Part shown: piece after piece, positions 1-8,453 of the stretch | Layout of the letters: each line of letters opens with the position of its first letter | How positions within the stretch are numbered: position 1 is the stretch's first letter | Assembly: GCA_964609155.1 (NCBI GenBank) | Contig: CAZSRF010000044.1 | Coordinates: 1 to 14,635 of the forward strand | DNA: 14,635 nt | Origin: JAGOUU01 sp964609155 | GTDB taxonomy: Bacteria; Pseudomonadota; Gammaproteobacteria; JAGOUU01 | Reading direction: 5' to 3' | Notes under the pieces: generated by a model | The model's database searches: none | The model's input: the letters and a program-made list of their open reading frames with translations, nothing else | Told to the model about the DNA's origin: nothing | Position numbers and translations under genes: made by a program

Positions 1-55
1 AGTTTACACTAGTACTTCAGATGAAAATTTGTTGCTTATCCAGAACTGAGGTTAT
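1..55. repeat. left copy of 55-bp perfect terminal inverted repeat
   Basis: The first 55 bases are the exact reverse complement of bases 14581-14635. Identity stops at base 56, although two mismatches in the next six bases leave a faint extension. The sequence holds no ORF of note. Both contig ends therefore lead into the same sequence in inverted orientation, as expected if a dispersed repeat flanks this segment on both sides and assembly stopped there. A length of exactly 55 is a common de Bruijn k-mer overlap, so the length itself may be an assembly product. Confidence 0.9.
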
Positions 56-282
56 AAGTATATACTAATCTTTCTTAAATAAACCTTAATAAGAGATCTT
101 ATATGTAAGCTTTGAAATACCTCTCCTCTGTATAATCAAGGAGTTATCAAGGTAAGTTAAGTTATATCAAGAGTATTACTAACAAAAATAATTAATGTGT
201 AATGTTTATAGCATTTGTCACTAAATACTGGTATTACTGCTAAAATTAAAATAATTTTAAAAATTTAATAGAAAATATTTAT
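56..282. other. AT-rich leader region upstream of the DUF4124 gene
   Basis: No gene is visible. Three close copies of ATCAAG occur at 135-140, 146-151 and 166-171 (the first two read ATCAAGG), with start-to-start spacings of 11 and 20 bases. TATAAT occurs at 131-136 without a convincing -35 box at the right distance, and TTGTCA at 215-220 lacks a good -10 partner. A promoter for the downstream gene is expected here but cannot be fixed by eye. Confidence 0.4.
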
Positions 283-987
283 ATGAGCAAACTAATTATA
301 TTAATAACCTTTGTGCTATCTTTTGCCGGCTTGAACAACGCTTCTGGAGCTGTATATAAATGGTCTGATACTGATGGCAATATTCGCTTTTCTGACATAC
401 CACCTGACAGCAAGGAAGCTAGGAATGTTCAAGAAATCAATATTTCTAGTGCTAATAAGATGGACTCACACACTAAAAAAAATTTAGTAGAAAAAATTGA
501 AAATAAAGATATTGAAACCGAGCTTGAGCAAAAAACTCAAGACTACAAAAGAGTTAAAAATCGCCGTGATGACGAGGATGCCAGTGAATTTCTCAAAAAG
601 CTTAAAGAAGATAAAGCATCTGGCAACAATACCGTTGATCTAAATAATATAAATACACCTGGTAATACACCAACAACTACTAGCAATACAACATCTGTTC
701 CCTTCGGAACAGCCACACCTGACGCCAAGACTAATCCTAGTGATACTACTTCTTCGCCTCACAGTAAACTTGAGTCAAATCTTGAATCAACATCTAAACT
801 TACTTCTGCAAAACAAAATAAATTAATTAAACAAGCAAAAAACTGCGCGATTGCTAAAGCAAATCTACAAAAATTAACTCAATCAGACATTATTTTATCT
901 AAAAATAATAAGCTACAAAAAATGACTGAAGAACAATTGAATTTAAAAACAAAAGAGACAAAAGCCAATATTGCTTTTTATTGTTAA
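283..987 (+). CDS. DUF4124 domain-containing secreted protein
   Basis: This 234-residue protein is predicted to be exported to the periplasm. Residues 1-22 form a signal peptide (short basic start, hydrophobic core LIILITFVLSFAG, likely cleavage after NNASGA). The mature protein opens with VYKWSDTDGNIRFSDIPP (24-41), the hallmark of DUF4124, a small beta-rich domain common in proteobacterial envelope proteins and of unknown molecular role. A charged coiled-coil-like stretch follows (about 62-112), then a Thr/Ser/Asn/Pro linker (about 116-172). A helical C-terminal part has two cysteines, C188 and the final residue C234, that could form a disulfide, as is usual in this family. No Shine-Dalgarno precedes the ATG; it is chosen because the signal peptide begins there. 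The gene converges on lspA with only 11 bp between stop codons and no obvious terminator hairpin. Confidence 0.85.
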   Translation: MSKLIILITFVLSFAGLNNASGAVYKWSDTDGNIRFSDIPPDSKEARNVQEINISSANKMDSHTKKNLVEKIENKDIETELEQKTQDYKRVKNRRDDEDASEFLKKLKEDKASGNNTVDLNNINTPGNTPTTTSNTTSVPFGTATPDAKTNPSDTTSSPHSKLESNLESTSKLTSAKQNKLIKQAKNCAIAKANLQKLTQSDIILSKNNKLQKMTEEQLNLKTKETKANIAFYC

Positions 988-998
988 CATCACAACAT

Positions 999-1520
999 CT
1001 AGTTTTTATGTTTGATTAATTCATAACACAAGACCAAAGCTCCTATCGAAATAGCAATATCTGCAGCATTAAACACTGGCCAATGATATTGACCAATATA
1101 CATATCAACAAAATCTACTACATAACCCAACGTAAATCTGTCTATTATGTTGCCTAAAGCACCCCCCATTACTAAACTGATAGCTATGATTGTTACTTTA
1201 TTATTACTAGATTCTCTGTATAACCAATAAGCTAATATTAAACAAATAGTCACAGAAGTCGCAATAAGAACAACAATGGTACTCTCTGAGGCTATTTTGA
1301 TTAAACTAAAAGAAGTCCCGTAATTGTTTGTTACAAACAAATTTAATCCAAAATTTAATTTCTGTGTTAATACCTTGAAAATCGTCCATTCTCTATGATA
1401 ATCAAAATTTTTTACCATAAAAAATTTACTAACTTGATCGAATACTAATACTAGAATTACATTTAATAGGGCTAATAATTTAATTTTACCGAAATTTAGT
1501 TTGTTTAATTTATTTATCAT
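999..1520 (-). CDS. lspA: lipoprotein signal peptidase II (LspA)
   Basis: LspA is an inner-membrane aspartyl protease that cuts the signal peptide from prolipoproteins after diacylglyceryl transfer; Lnt, also in this window, acts in the next step. Numbered from the chosen start (173 residues), four hydrophobic segments lie near 13-31, 81-100, 109-125 and 150-168. The NxGxxFS motif appears as NYGTSFS, and the catalytic aspartates sit in GNIIDR (D127) and FNAAD (D154). The frame is open upstream to a GTG at 1574, which would give 191 residues, but that adds a polar extension absent from typical 160-170-residue LspA proteins, so the ATG at 1520 is preferred. Neither start has a strong Shine-Dalgarno. 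The gene lies 208 bp downstream of ileS on the same strand, an unusually wide gap filled by a GC-rich repeat. Confidence 0.93.
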   Translation of the reverse strand: MINKLNKLNFGKIKLLALLNVILVLVFDQVSKFFMVKNFDYHREWTIFKVLTQKLNFGLNLFVTNNYGTSFSLIKIASESTIVVLIATSVTICLILAYWLYRESSNNKVTIIAISLVMGGALGNIIDRFTLGYVVDFVDMYIGQYHWPVFNAADIAISIGALVLCYELIKHKN

Positions 1521-1597
1521 GATTATCTTATTTGTCACAGTTCCGTAGACTATTAATTTTTTATAAATGTTCACTAAATGCCATCAATTTAGGAACA

Positions 1598-1714
1598 GAG
1601 CCGCGCGCGAATCTAAAGCTGCGAGAAACTCACCATTCAGAGCTGTTCACTACATAATAAATGAGACATTTGCCTGCTTACAGTTCGGAGTACGCTTGCT
1701 AACGCGCGCGGCTC
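1598..1714. repeat. GC-rich inverted-repeat (MITE- or REP-like) element
   Basis: The 12-mer GAGCCGCGCGCG at 1598-1609 is the exact reverse complement of CGCGCGCGGCTC at 1703-1714, enclosing 93 bp without a credible ORF. Alternating GC runs of this kind stand out sharply from the AT-rich surroundings. The element fills the ileS-lspA gap, and those genes are normally close together, so insertion of a small mobile or palindromic element is the simplest reading. No clear target-site duplication is seen. It could instead act as a hairpin that lowers lspA transcription relative to ileS. Copy number elsewhere in the genome is unknown from this window. Confidence 0.65.
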
Positions 1715-1728
1715 CGATATGATTAAGA

Positions 1729-4644
1729 CTAAGCATATAATCTCGTCTCACCTTCTCCAAACACATTCTCTATACAACGCTCACACACCTCTTTATATTC
1801 TTGGTTTAAACCAACATCAGCACAATAATGCCAGCAACGCGTGCATTTAGGTTGTTCTGATTTATTAATCAGTAATTTTATACCATCCATATCAGTTTTT
1901 ATTAAGCTCAGCTGAGCTTGGCTTGCACTATCTGCTTCTAATAATATTATCTCTGCCTTAGAAGTAATCAACACAAAACGTAACTCTTGTTTTAATTGCT
2001 CTAATAAAGTATAGTGCTCTTGGTCTGCGTATATACTTACCTCTGCCTGCAAAGCAGATCCCAGGGTACCATTTGCTCGCATTAACTCTAGCTGTTTATT
2101 TACAGTATCACGAATAGATATAATTTTATCCCAATATCCCAGAGAAAAATTAGTATCATACAACATTTCTTTATTATCTAGTTCATACCATACTGTCATA
2201 AAAACGGTATCAGCATTATGTTTATCATGCTCTAACGCTGGTATATTTTGCCAAATTTCTTCGCTTGTGAACACTAAAATAGGCGCTATCCATTGTGCCA
2301 ACATTTTTACAATATGGTATATAGCTGTTTGCGCTGATCTTCTAGCCAGACTATTTTCTTTATTAGTATATTGACGATCTTTAATAATATCTAAATAAAA
2401 ACTTCCCATATCAAAAGAACAAAAATCATGTACTTTTTGATATACATTTCTAAAAGAATAATTCTCATAGTTTTCAATAATTTCTTGTTGGATAAGTAAG
2501 GCTTTTTGTAGAGCAAATGCGTCTAGTTTTACAAGCTTATCCAGGCTGACCATATCAGTGTTAGGGTTAAAGCCACCAAGATTGGCTAATAAAAAACGGG
2601 CAGTATTTCTAATTCTACGGTAAACATCAGCTGTGCGTTGGAATAATTCTTGACCAACAACAATTTCACCTCGATAGTCTGTGCTAGCTACCCATAATCT
2701 TAAAATATCCGCACCCCATTTCTCATTAATCTCTTGAGGTTCAATAATATTACCAATTGACTTAGACATTTTATAGCCATTTTGATCGACTGTGTAACCA
2801 TGTGTTAACACTTGTTTATATGGCGCTTGCTTATACATGCTCACACTAGTCATTAATGACGAACCAAACCAACCGCGATGCTGATCAGAGCCCTCTAAGT
2901 ACAAATCTGCTGGCCATGATAATTCTGGTATTTGTTTTAAAACTGCAAAGTGTGTTACACCTGAGTCAAACCACACATCTAAAGTATCTTTACTTTGTTC
3001 GTAATTAGCAGGATCTTGCTCTATAGAACCATCAGTAAATTTACTTAATACTTCCTGCGTATCTAATTTATACCAAGCCTCAATACCCGATTGCTTAACC
3101 AATTCACAAATATAATCTATTATTACATCGGTTTTTTGGTGCAGCCCTTGAGTGTTCATATTAATAAATAATGGCATCGGAACACACCACATACGCTGCC
3201 TTGAAATACACCAGTCAGGCCGTTGCTCTACCATTTTTTCAATTCTGGCATAACCCCACTCTGGGATCCATTTTACAGTTTTTATTGCATTTAAAGCATC
3301 ACGTCGCAAACTTTGCTTTGACATGCTAATAAACCATTGTGGTGTAGCCCTAAATATAATAGGTGTTTTATGGCGCCAACAATGCGGATAGCTGTGCTCT
3401 AATTTACTAAAAGCAACTAATTTATTATTATTGTTTAAAAGTTCTACTATTATATCATTTGCTTTAAATACATGCTGCCCACCAACGTATGGAACCTGGG
3501 AATTAAATACACCATTACCTTGTACATCATGCTCAACAGGAAGATTGTATTGCAAGCCTAATATATAGTCATCAGGACCATGACCGGGAGCTGTGTGCAC
3601 ACAACCCGTACCACTATCCAAAGTTACATTATCACCCAGAACAATTGGCACTTCTTTTTCTAGAAATGGATGGGCTAATTTACATCGTTCTAAATTCTTA
3701 CCTAAAGTTTCTGCAATAATAGTTAATTTGCAGCTATACTTATTTTCTAGTTCAGAAACAAGATCGCTTGCAACAACCCAACGTTCAGTTTGGCCATTTT
3801 TTTCTGCTTGCACTAAAGCATATTTATGATCTTTTGCTAGTGCAACTGCTTGATTTGCAGGCAATGTCCAAGGAGTGGTTGTCCATATTAATACAGAGAC
3901 TTCTCCCAAACCCAATTGTTTATCTAATGCATCCTCTAAATTAAATCTACTTAAAAAATCTTTTTCATTTATCACTTCAAACTTCACATCTATAGATGGC
4001 GAAGTTTTATTTTTATACTCTACTTCAGCTTCTGCTAAAGACGAGCGGCAATCCGTACACCAATGCACAGGTTTATAGCCTTTTTGCAAATGACCATTTT
4101 GATAAATTATTTTCAAAGCCTGCATAATATTGGCTTCAAAACTATAATCCATCGTCTGGTAAGAATTTTCCCAATCAGCAAAAATTCCTAAGCGGATAAA
4201 TTCTTTTTTCTGATTAATAATCTGTTTTCCCGCATAATCACGGCAAGCAGCTCTAAACTCTTCATAAGACACTTTTTCACCTGCGCGTCCAAGTTTTTTT
4301 TCAACTTCGCGTTCAATAGGTAGGCCATGGCAATCCCAACCAGCAATAAAAGGACAATCATAGTTATTTAGAGTTTTAGATTTAATAATAATATCTTTAA
4401 GCACTTTATTCAAAGCATGCCCTAAATGAATATTACCGTTGGCATACGGAGGTCCATCATGCAATATAAATTTTTTGCGACCATGAGACCATTGTCTAAT
4501 TTTTTGATAAATATTCTGATCTTGCCATTGTTTAAGCGCAGAGGGTTCTCGCTGTGGTAAATTGGCCTTCATTGGGAAAGCTGTATTAGGCAGGTTTAAG
4601 GTATTTTTGAAATCAAAATTGGCACTACTGCTGTTATTAGTCAT
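1729..4644 (-). CDS. ileS: isoleucyl-tRNA synthetase (IleS)
   Basis: This cytosolic class I synthetase charges tRNA-Ile and is 971 residues long (E. coli: 938). The HIGH signature is HLGH at 73-76, in DGPPYANGNIHLGHALNK. The CP1 editing domain, which hydrolyses mischarged Val-tRNA, spans roughly 210-415 with WTTTPWTLPAN (254-264) and the GTGCVHTAPGHGPDDY block (345-360). The KMSKS loop is intact at 625-629. The C-terminal zinc knuckle has C934/C937 and C954/C957, typical of the bacterial type. One oddity is that the conserved ISRQRxWGVP segment reads ISRQRMWCVP, with Cys at 487 where Gly is usual. The start has only a weak purine stretch upstream; the 25-30 residues before the first core motif match normal length. 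It lies 129 bp downstream of ribF on the same strand, matching the conserved ribF-ileS-lspA order. Confidence 0.97.
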   Translation of the reverse strand: MTNNSSSANFDFKNTLNLPNTAFPMKANLPQREPSALKQWQDQNIYQKIRQWSHGRKKFILHDGPPYANGNIHLGHALNKVLKDIIIKSKTLNNYDCPFIAGWDCHGLPIEREVEKKLGRAGEKVSYEEFRAACRDYAGKQIINQKKEFIRLGIFADWENSYQTMDYSFEANIMQALKIIYQNGHLQKGYKPVHWCTDCRSSLAEAEVEYKNKTSPSIDVKFEVINEKDFLSRFNLEDALDKQLGLGEVSVLIWTTTPWTLPANQAVALAKDHKYALVQAEKNGQTERWVVASDLVSELENKYSCKLTIIAETLGKNLERCKLAHPFLEKEVPIVLGDNVTLDSGTGCVHTAPGHGPDDYILGLQYNLPVEHDVQGNGVFNSQVPYVGGQHVFKANDIIVELLNNNNKLVAFSKLEHSYPHCWRHKTPIIFRATPQWFISMSKQSLRRDALNAIKTVKWIPEWGYARIEKMVEQRPDWCISRQRMWCVPMPLFINMNTQGLHQKTDVIIDYICELVKQSGIEAWYKLDTQEVLSKFTDGSIEQDPANYEQSKDTLDVWFDSGVTHFAVLKQIPELSWPADLYLEGSDQHRGWFGSSLMTSVSMYKQAPYKQVLTHGYTVDQNGYKMSKSIGNIIEPQEINEKWGADILRLWVASTDYRGEIVVGQELFQRTADVYRRIRNTARFLLANLGGFNPNTDMVSLDKLVKLDAFALQKALLIQQEIIENYENYSFRNVYQKVHDFCSFDMGSFYLDIIKDRQYTNKENSLARRSAQTAIYHIVKMLAQWIAPILVFTSEEIWQNIPALEHDKHNADTVFMTVWYELDNKEMLYDTNFSLGYWDKIISIRDTVNKQLELMRANGTLGSALQAEVSIYADQEHYTLLEQLKQELRFVLITSKAEIILLEADSASQAQLSLIKTDMDGIKLLINKSEQPKCTRCWHYCADVGLNQEYKEVCERCIENVFGEGETRLYA

Positions 4645-4773
4645 CTTGTCTCACATTTAACTATTATTATTTTTTTATTATCTATTCTTAATACTTTTAA
4701 TTAGCCCTTTAAAAAAATACGACAATCATAACACTAATGCTTTAAAATTTAAACCGATGCCTTTAAGATAAGC

Positions 4774-5739
4774 TTATAAATTTTGGTAAAAAGTTCTTAT
4801 TTGTTGTTCATCTTGAGTAAGCTGGTTCTTTAGGTCATCTATTGAAGCAAACTTACGCTCTGGGCGTATATACTTGATAAATTCAATATAAATTTCTTGC
4901 CCATAGAGTTCTTTATCGAAGTCAAATATATGTGCTTCCAACACCAAGTCAAGCTTCTGGGCAACCGTTGGCCTTACCCCCCAGTTCGCCATGGCTTTAT
5001 AGTCAATATGTTGATGCCTAATTAGAACCGCATAGACTCCAGTTGGTAAAAGTAATTGCTTGGATTTAACATGAATATTAGCTGTAGGAAAGCCAATTAA
5101 CCTGCCCCTTTGTTGACCATAGATGACTTTACCGCTAAAGCCATAATAACGCCCCAATAATTTTCTTACATTATCTAGCCATGAGCTATAATTAATTTTT
5201 TTTATCAGGCTACTGCTAATACGCTGATTATCGCTTAAAAAATCTTTTGCAGTCTCTAGCATATATTTATATTGGTTAGCATTCTCTTTTAGAAAAGATA
5301 TGTCGCCTTTACGATCTTTACCAAATTTAAAGTCATTACCAATAATCAGATATTTTAAATTTACAGTCTTTGCTACTTGAGATAAAAATACCGCAGGATC
5401 AAGATTCATTGTGTTTTTATTGAAATTTATCACCCAGACTAAATCAAATCCAATATTCTGTAATAATTTTAATTTATCTTTGCATGTAGTAAGGCGTGTA
5501 TGCAGAGTATCAACACCGTTTTTTTTGTTAATATACTCCTTTGCACTCGGCTCAAATGTAATACAAACTTTTATAAGATTATGATAACTAGCCCAAGTAA
5601 ATAACTGATTAAAAACAGCTTGATGCCCCAAATGAATACCATCAAAATTACCAATGGTCACACATGAGCCTTGAGCAATGCCTTTATTTAATAACTTTTT
5701 AGCTGTATCAAAGAAATTAAAGCCATGTACAACTATCAT
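4774..5739 (-). CDS. ribF: bifunctional riboflavin kinase / FAD synthetase (RibF)
   Basis: RibF phosphorylates riboflavin to FMN and then adenylates FMN to FAD, in the cytosol. The protein has 321 residues, close to E. coli RibF (313). The N-terminal FMN adenylyltransferase half shows the nucleotidyltransferase motif GNFDGIHLGH (30-39), GNDFKFG (134-140) and RISSS (173-177). The C-terminal riboflavin kinase half (about 190-321) carries GFPTAN (216-221), which binds ATP and metal, and LEAHIFDF (about 267-274) with the likely catalytic base E268. The ATG has no Shine-Dalgarno but sits right before a start region like that of E. coli RibF. It is followed by ileS after 129 bp. In many gammaproteobacteria murJ lies upstream; here that place is taken by the unrecognised 356-residue gene. 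Confidence 0.96.
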   Translation of the reverse strand: MIVVHGFNFFDTAKKLLNKGIAQGSCVTIGNFDGIHLGHQAVFNQLFTWASYHNLIKVCITFEPSAKEYINKKNGVDTLHTRLTTCKDKLKLLQNIGFDLVWVINFNKNTMNLDPAVFLSQVAKTVNLKYLIIGNDFKFGKDRKGDISFLKENANQYKYMLETAKDFLSDNQRISSSLIKKINYSSWLDNVRKLLGRYYGFSGKVIYGQQRGRLIGFPTANIHVKSKQLLLPTGVYAVLIRHQHIDYKAMANWGVRPTVAQKLDLVLEAHIFDFDKELYGQEIYIEFIKYIRPERKFASIDDLKNQLTQDEQQIRTFYQNL

Positions 5740-5816
5740 TTTATTTATTTAATGTCCGTAATTTTGAATCACACAATAACCTATAACGCTATAGTTTACA
5801 AGTTACAAACAATTAC

Positions 5817-5850
5817 AAACAGTTCTCCGGCTTACACCGGGAAACTGTTT
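5817..5850. terminator. hairpin between the 356-aa gene and ribF
   Basis: An 8-bp outer stem (AAACAGTT with AACTGTTT), a two-base weak step (one T-G wobble, one mismatch) and a 4-bp CCGG inner stem enclose the loop CTTACA. It starts 22 bp beyond the stop of the minus-strand 356-aa gene and could end its transcript, separating it from ribF. On the minus strand the following bases are T-rich but broken (TTTGTAATTGTTTG), so termination would be weak; on the plus strand TTTT follows. Just beside it on the plus strand, TTACAAAC occurs twice, at 5803-5810 and 5813-5820. Confidence 0.5.
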
Positions 5851-5871
5851 TAGAGGATAACTCACACCAAC

Positions 5872-6942
5872 TTATGGTTTAGCTCCTGTTGCTGCCTTTT
5901 CTACTGGTATTACAGCTACTTCAACTTCAGGTTCTTCTACTGTAGCTTTAGCATATGCCATAGCTGTATTTGCTGCACGACAAGCTGCACTATAAGTGGT
6001 TGTTAGCATACTTCTTGCACCAGAATACAGCCACCCGCATCCTCTGCTTACTTTATCAGCTGTGCCACTCACAAAAGTGTTTGCCGCATCCTGAACAAGT
6101 CCTGTAGCTACTTTTTTCATTACATCTACCGCAACCGCTTCAAAGCCTTTAACTGGTGCATCAACAGCATCTTCTTTTACTACCTTCACAAATGCTGGTT
6201 TTGCTGATTTGCGAATAGAAGATGTCGAGTGTGCACGAGCTGGAGTAACTGTAGGTTTTGTAAGCGCCTCACTAAATTTTCTTAACAAATCTCCTGATTC
6301 TATACCTTTAATAATTTCGCTGCTTGCTTTATGCATTAAATGAGCACTTAATTTACGCACAGGAGCAGCTGTAGGGTTAGTCGCTAAGTAATTAGCTACT
6401 TCAGCAACTAAATCTTTTGATAACCTGCTTGTCACTTGCTCAACCATTGTTTTGGCATGTTCTGTACCAAGTGCAGTTGCAACGCTAGTTATTTGCTTTC
6501 CTTGAGCTAAGTGTACAAATGTTTGTCTAATTAATTCACCAGCCATGGTTTTTAGATAAACTAGCGCTTGCGATGAAAAGTCAGTCTCTAAAGTAACATC
6601 TTTTTCTAAACCACCTTTTTTCTTAACTCCTGGTTTTTTAGATCCTTTAGATGAGCTTGATCTAAATGACTTAGCCTTCGTTGGTTGTTTAGTAAAACCA
6701 AATATTGAGTCTATCATCAAAGAGAATACAGACTTTATCCCAGATACAATTGTCCCAGTAAACATATTAAAAAAAGAACTTACTATTGATTTAATTCCCG
6801 AGAAAGCTGAATGAAATAAATCAGAAAAAAAAATTATTCCAGATTCTGCAACTCCACCTACACTTTTAGAATTAGAATTTGGGGTTCTCACATGTCTATA
6901 CTTAGGCATCTTGGTTTTTAGTCGCTTATAATACTTGCTCAT
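5872..6942 (-). CDS. unrecognised Ala/Ser/Lys-rich protein with amphipathic repeats
   Basis: I do not recognise this 356-residue protein. It starts with a very basic segment (1-19, rich in K, R, Y, H). Residues 34-82 form a hydrophobic/amphipathic stretch with an internal repeat: FSGIKSIVSS at 47-56 and VSGIKSVFSL at 66-75, 19 residues apart. A Ser/Lys-rich linker follows (about 84-113), then a mostly helical region (about 120-230) and a second polar linker (232-250). An Ala/Val-rich helical tail holds an acidic cluster EEPEVEVAV near the C-terminus, before the final KAATGAKP. There is no signal peptide. GAGGT at 6948-6952 lies 5 nt before the ATG, so the start is well supported. It heads the minus-strand run, divergent from miaB. 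An acidic C-terminal patch resembles the E-block of Dot/Icm effectors, but that is only a possibility; a membrane- or nucleic-acid-associated protein is equally open. Confidence 0.8.
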   Translation of the reverse strand: MSKYYKRLKTKMPKYRHVRTPNSNSKSVGGVAESGIIFFSDLFHSAFSGIKSIVSSFFNMFTGTIVSGIKSVFSLMIDSIFGFTKQPTKAKSFRSSSSKGSKKPGVKKKGGLEKDVTLETDFSSQALVYLKTMAGELIRQTFVHLAQGKQITSVATALGTEHAKTMVEQVTSRLSKDLVAEVANYLATNPTAAPVRKLSAHLMHKASSEIIKGIESGDLLRKFSEALTKPTVTPARAHSTSSIRKSAKPAFVKVVKEDAVDAPVKGFEAVAVDVMKKVATGLVQDAANTFVSGTADKVSRGCGWLYSGARSMLTTTYSAACRAANTAMAYAKATVEEPEVEVAVIPVEKAATGAKP

Positions 6943-7091
6943 AAATTACCTCATTTATTTATAATGTTATTTATTATCTAAACTAAAATAACATCATCTA
7001 ATTAACTAAAAATGAATGCTATGATAATATTCCGAATTATTTGGTGATTATTTGCATTTAATGCTGAAAATGAGTACTCTATAGCGTTTAC

Positions 7092-7110
7092 ATCTGAACG
7101 TTATCTGAAC
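7092..7110 (+). repeat. 8-bp direct repeat abutting the miaB start
   Basis: ATCTGAAC occurs at 7092-7099 and again at 7103-7110, an 11-base period (one helical turn), ending 2 bases before the miaB ATG. It sits where a Shine-Dalgarno would be, and none is present. It could bind a regulator or be chance in a short leader; nothing else supports a function. Confidence 0.45.
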
Positions 7111-7112
7111 TT

Positions 7113-8453
7113 ATGGCAAAATTATTTATTAAAACTCACGGCTGTCAAATGAATGTCTATGACTCAGACAAAATGGCTGATGTCTTAAATACTGCCCAAA
7201 GTTTAGAATTAACGGAAAACGAATCCGAAGCTGATGTCATTCTATTAAATACTTGCTCTATCCGCGAGAAAGCACAAGAAAAAGTATTCTCACAATTAGG
7301 ACGCTGGCGTAAACTAAAAGAAAAAAATCCTAATATTATAATAGGCGTTGGCGGTTGTGTAGCCAGCCAAGAGGGCGCTGATATTATCAAACGCGCACCA
7401 TATGTAGATATTGTCTTTGGCCCGCAGACGCTCCACAGATTGCCTGATCTTATTAATGAAGCACAAAGCACGCATAAAGCTGTAGTTGATATAAGCTTCC
7501 CTGAGATTGAAAAATTTGATAACTTGCCTGAACCAAAATCAAATGGCCCAACTGCTTTTGTATCTATTATGGAAGGTTGCAGCAAATACTGCAGTTTTTG
7601 TGTCGTACCCTACACAAGAGGTAAAGAAGTAAGCAGACCCTTTGAAGACATTCTGTTAGAAGCAGCTACGTTAGCTGAACAGGGTGTTCGCGAAATTAAT
7701 CTGTTAGGCCAAAATGTTAATGCTTATAGTGGCATTATAGGGAGTAATCCTGATTCGCTTGAGCGTGCAGATCTGGCCCTATTGATAAGCACGTTGGCTG
7801 AAATAGATGGTATAGATAGAATACGATATACAACGTCACATCCTGTTGAGTTTTCTGACAGACTTATAGAGGTATATGCTGAAGTCCCAAAACTTGTTGA
7901 TCACCTTCATCTTCCTGTTCAAAGTGGCTCAGATAGAATATTGGCATTAATGAAGCGTGGACATACTGTATTAGAGTACAAAGCAAAATTAAGACGTCTT
8001 AAAGCTATTAGACCTAATATTAGTTTTTCGTCTGATTTTATTATTGGCTTTCCTGGTGAAACTGATCAAGACTTTGCCCAAACTATGAAATTAATAGAAG
8101 AAATTAATTATGATCATAGCTTTAGCTTTATCTACAGTAAACGCCCTGGTACTCCTGCAGCAAACTTACCGGATGACGTTACCTTAGAGACAAAAAAGCA
8201 AAGATTAAATATTTTACAATCCCGAATTCTCCAATCGGCTAACGCTATTAGTGCAAAAATGGTTGGCACTGTTCAAAGTATTCTTGTAGAAAGTCAATCT
8301 AAAAAAAATAAATCAATCGAGCTCACTGGCCGCACTGAAAATAACAGAGTAGTCCACTTTACGGGCTCACAAGAGCTTATCGGTCAGTTTGTGCCTATCA
8401 AAATTACGGAGAACCTACCTAATTGCCTACGAGGTGAAATTGTCATTGCTTAA
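7113..8453 (+). CDS. miaB: tRNA-2-methylthio-N6-dimethylallyladenosine synthase (MiaB)
   Basis: MiaB is a radical-SAM methylthiotransferase that turns i6A37 into ms2i6A37 in tRNAs reading UNN codons, using two [4Fe-4S] clusters. The N-terminal methylthiotransferase domain supplies C11 (HGCQMN), C48 (NTCSIRE) and C82 (GGCVAS). The radical-SAM motif CxxxCxxC is C156, C160 and C163 (EGCSKYCSFC). The radical-SAM barrel runs to about 375 and includes LPVQSGSDRIL and DFIIGFPGET. A C-terminal TRAM domain (about 380-446) binds tRNA. Length is 446 residues against 474 in E. coli. An in-frame TGA at 7095 makes the ATG at 7113 the first possible ATG. No Shine-Dalgarno is seen. The expected downstream neighbour ybeZ is missing. 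Confidence 0.97.
   Translation: MAKLFIKTHGCQMNVYDSDKMADVLNTAQSLELTENESEADVILLNTCSIREKAQEKVFSQLGRWRKLKEKNPNIIIGVGGCVASQEGADIIKRAPYVDIVFGPQTLHRLPDLINEAQSTHKAVVDISFPEIEKFDNLPEPKSNGPTAFVSIMEGCSKYCSFCVVPYTRGKEVSRPFEDILLEAATLAEQGVREINLLGQNVNAYSGIIGSNPDSLERADLALLISTLAEIDGIDRIRYTTSHPVEFSDRLIEVYAEVPKLVDHLHLPVQSGSDRILALMKRGHTVLEYKAKLRRLKAIRPNISFSSDFIIGFPGETDQDFAQTMKLIEEINYDHSFSFIYSKRPGTPAANLPDDVTLETKKQRLNILQSRILQSANAISAKMVGTVQSILVESQSKKNKSIELTGRTENNRVVHFTGSQELIGQFVPIKITENLPNCLRGEIVIA

Noticed and set aside
1521..1574. GTG start at 1574 giving an 18-residue longer LspA.
   Set aside because: The added segment is unlike LspA N-termini and has no Shine-Dalgarno; the ATG at 1520 gives a family-typical length.
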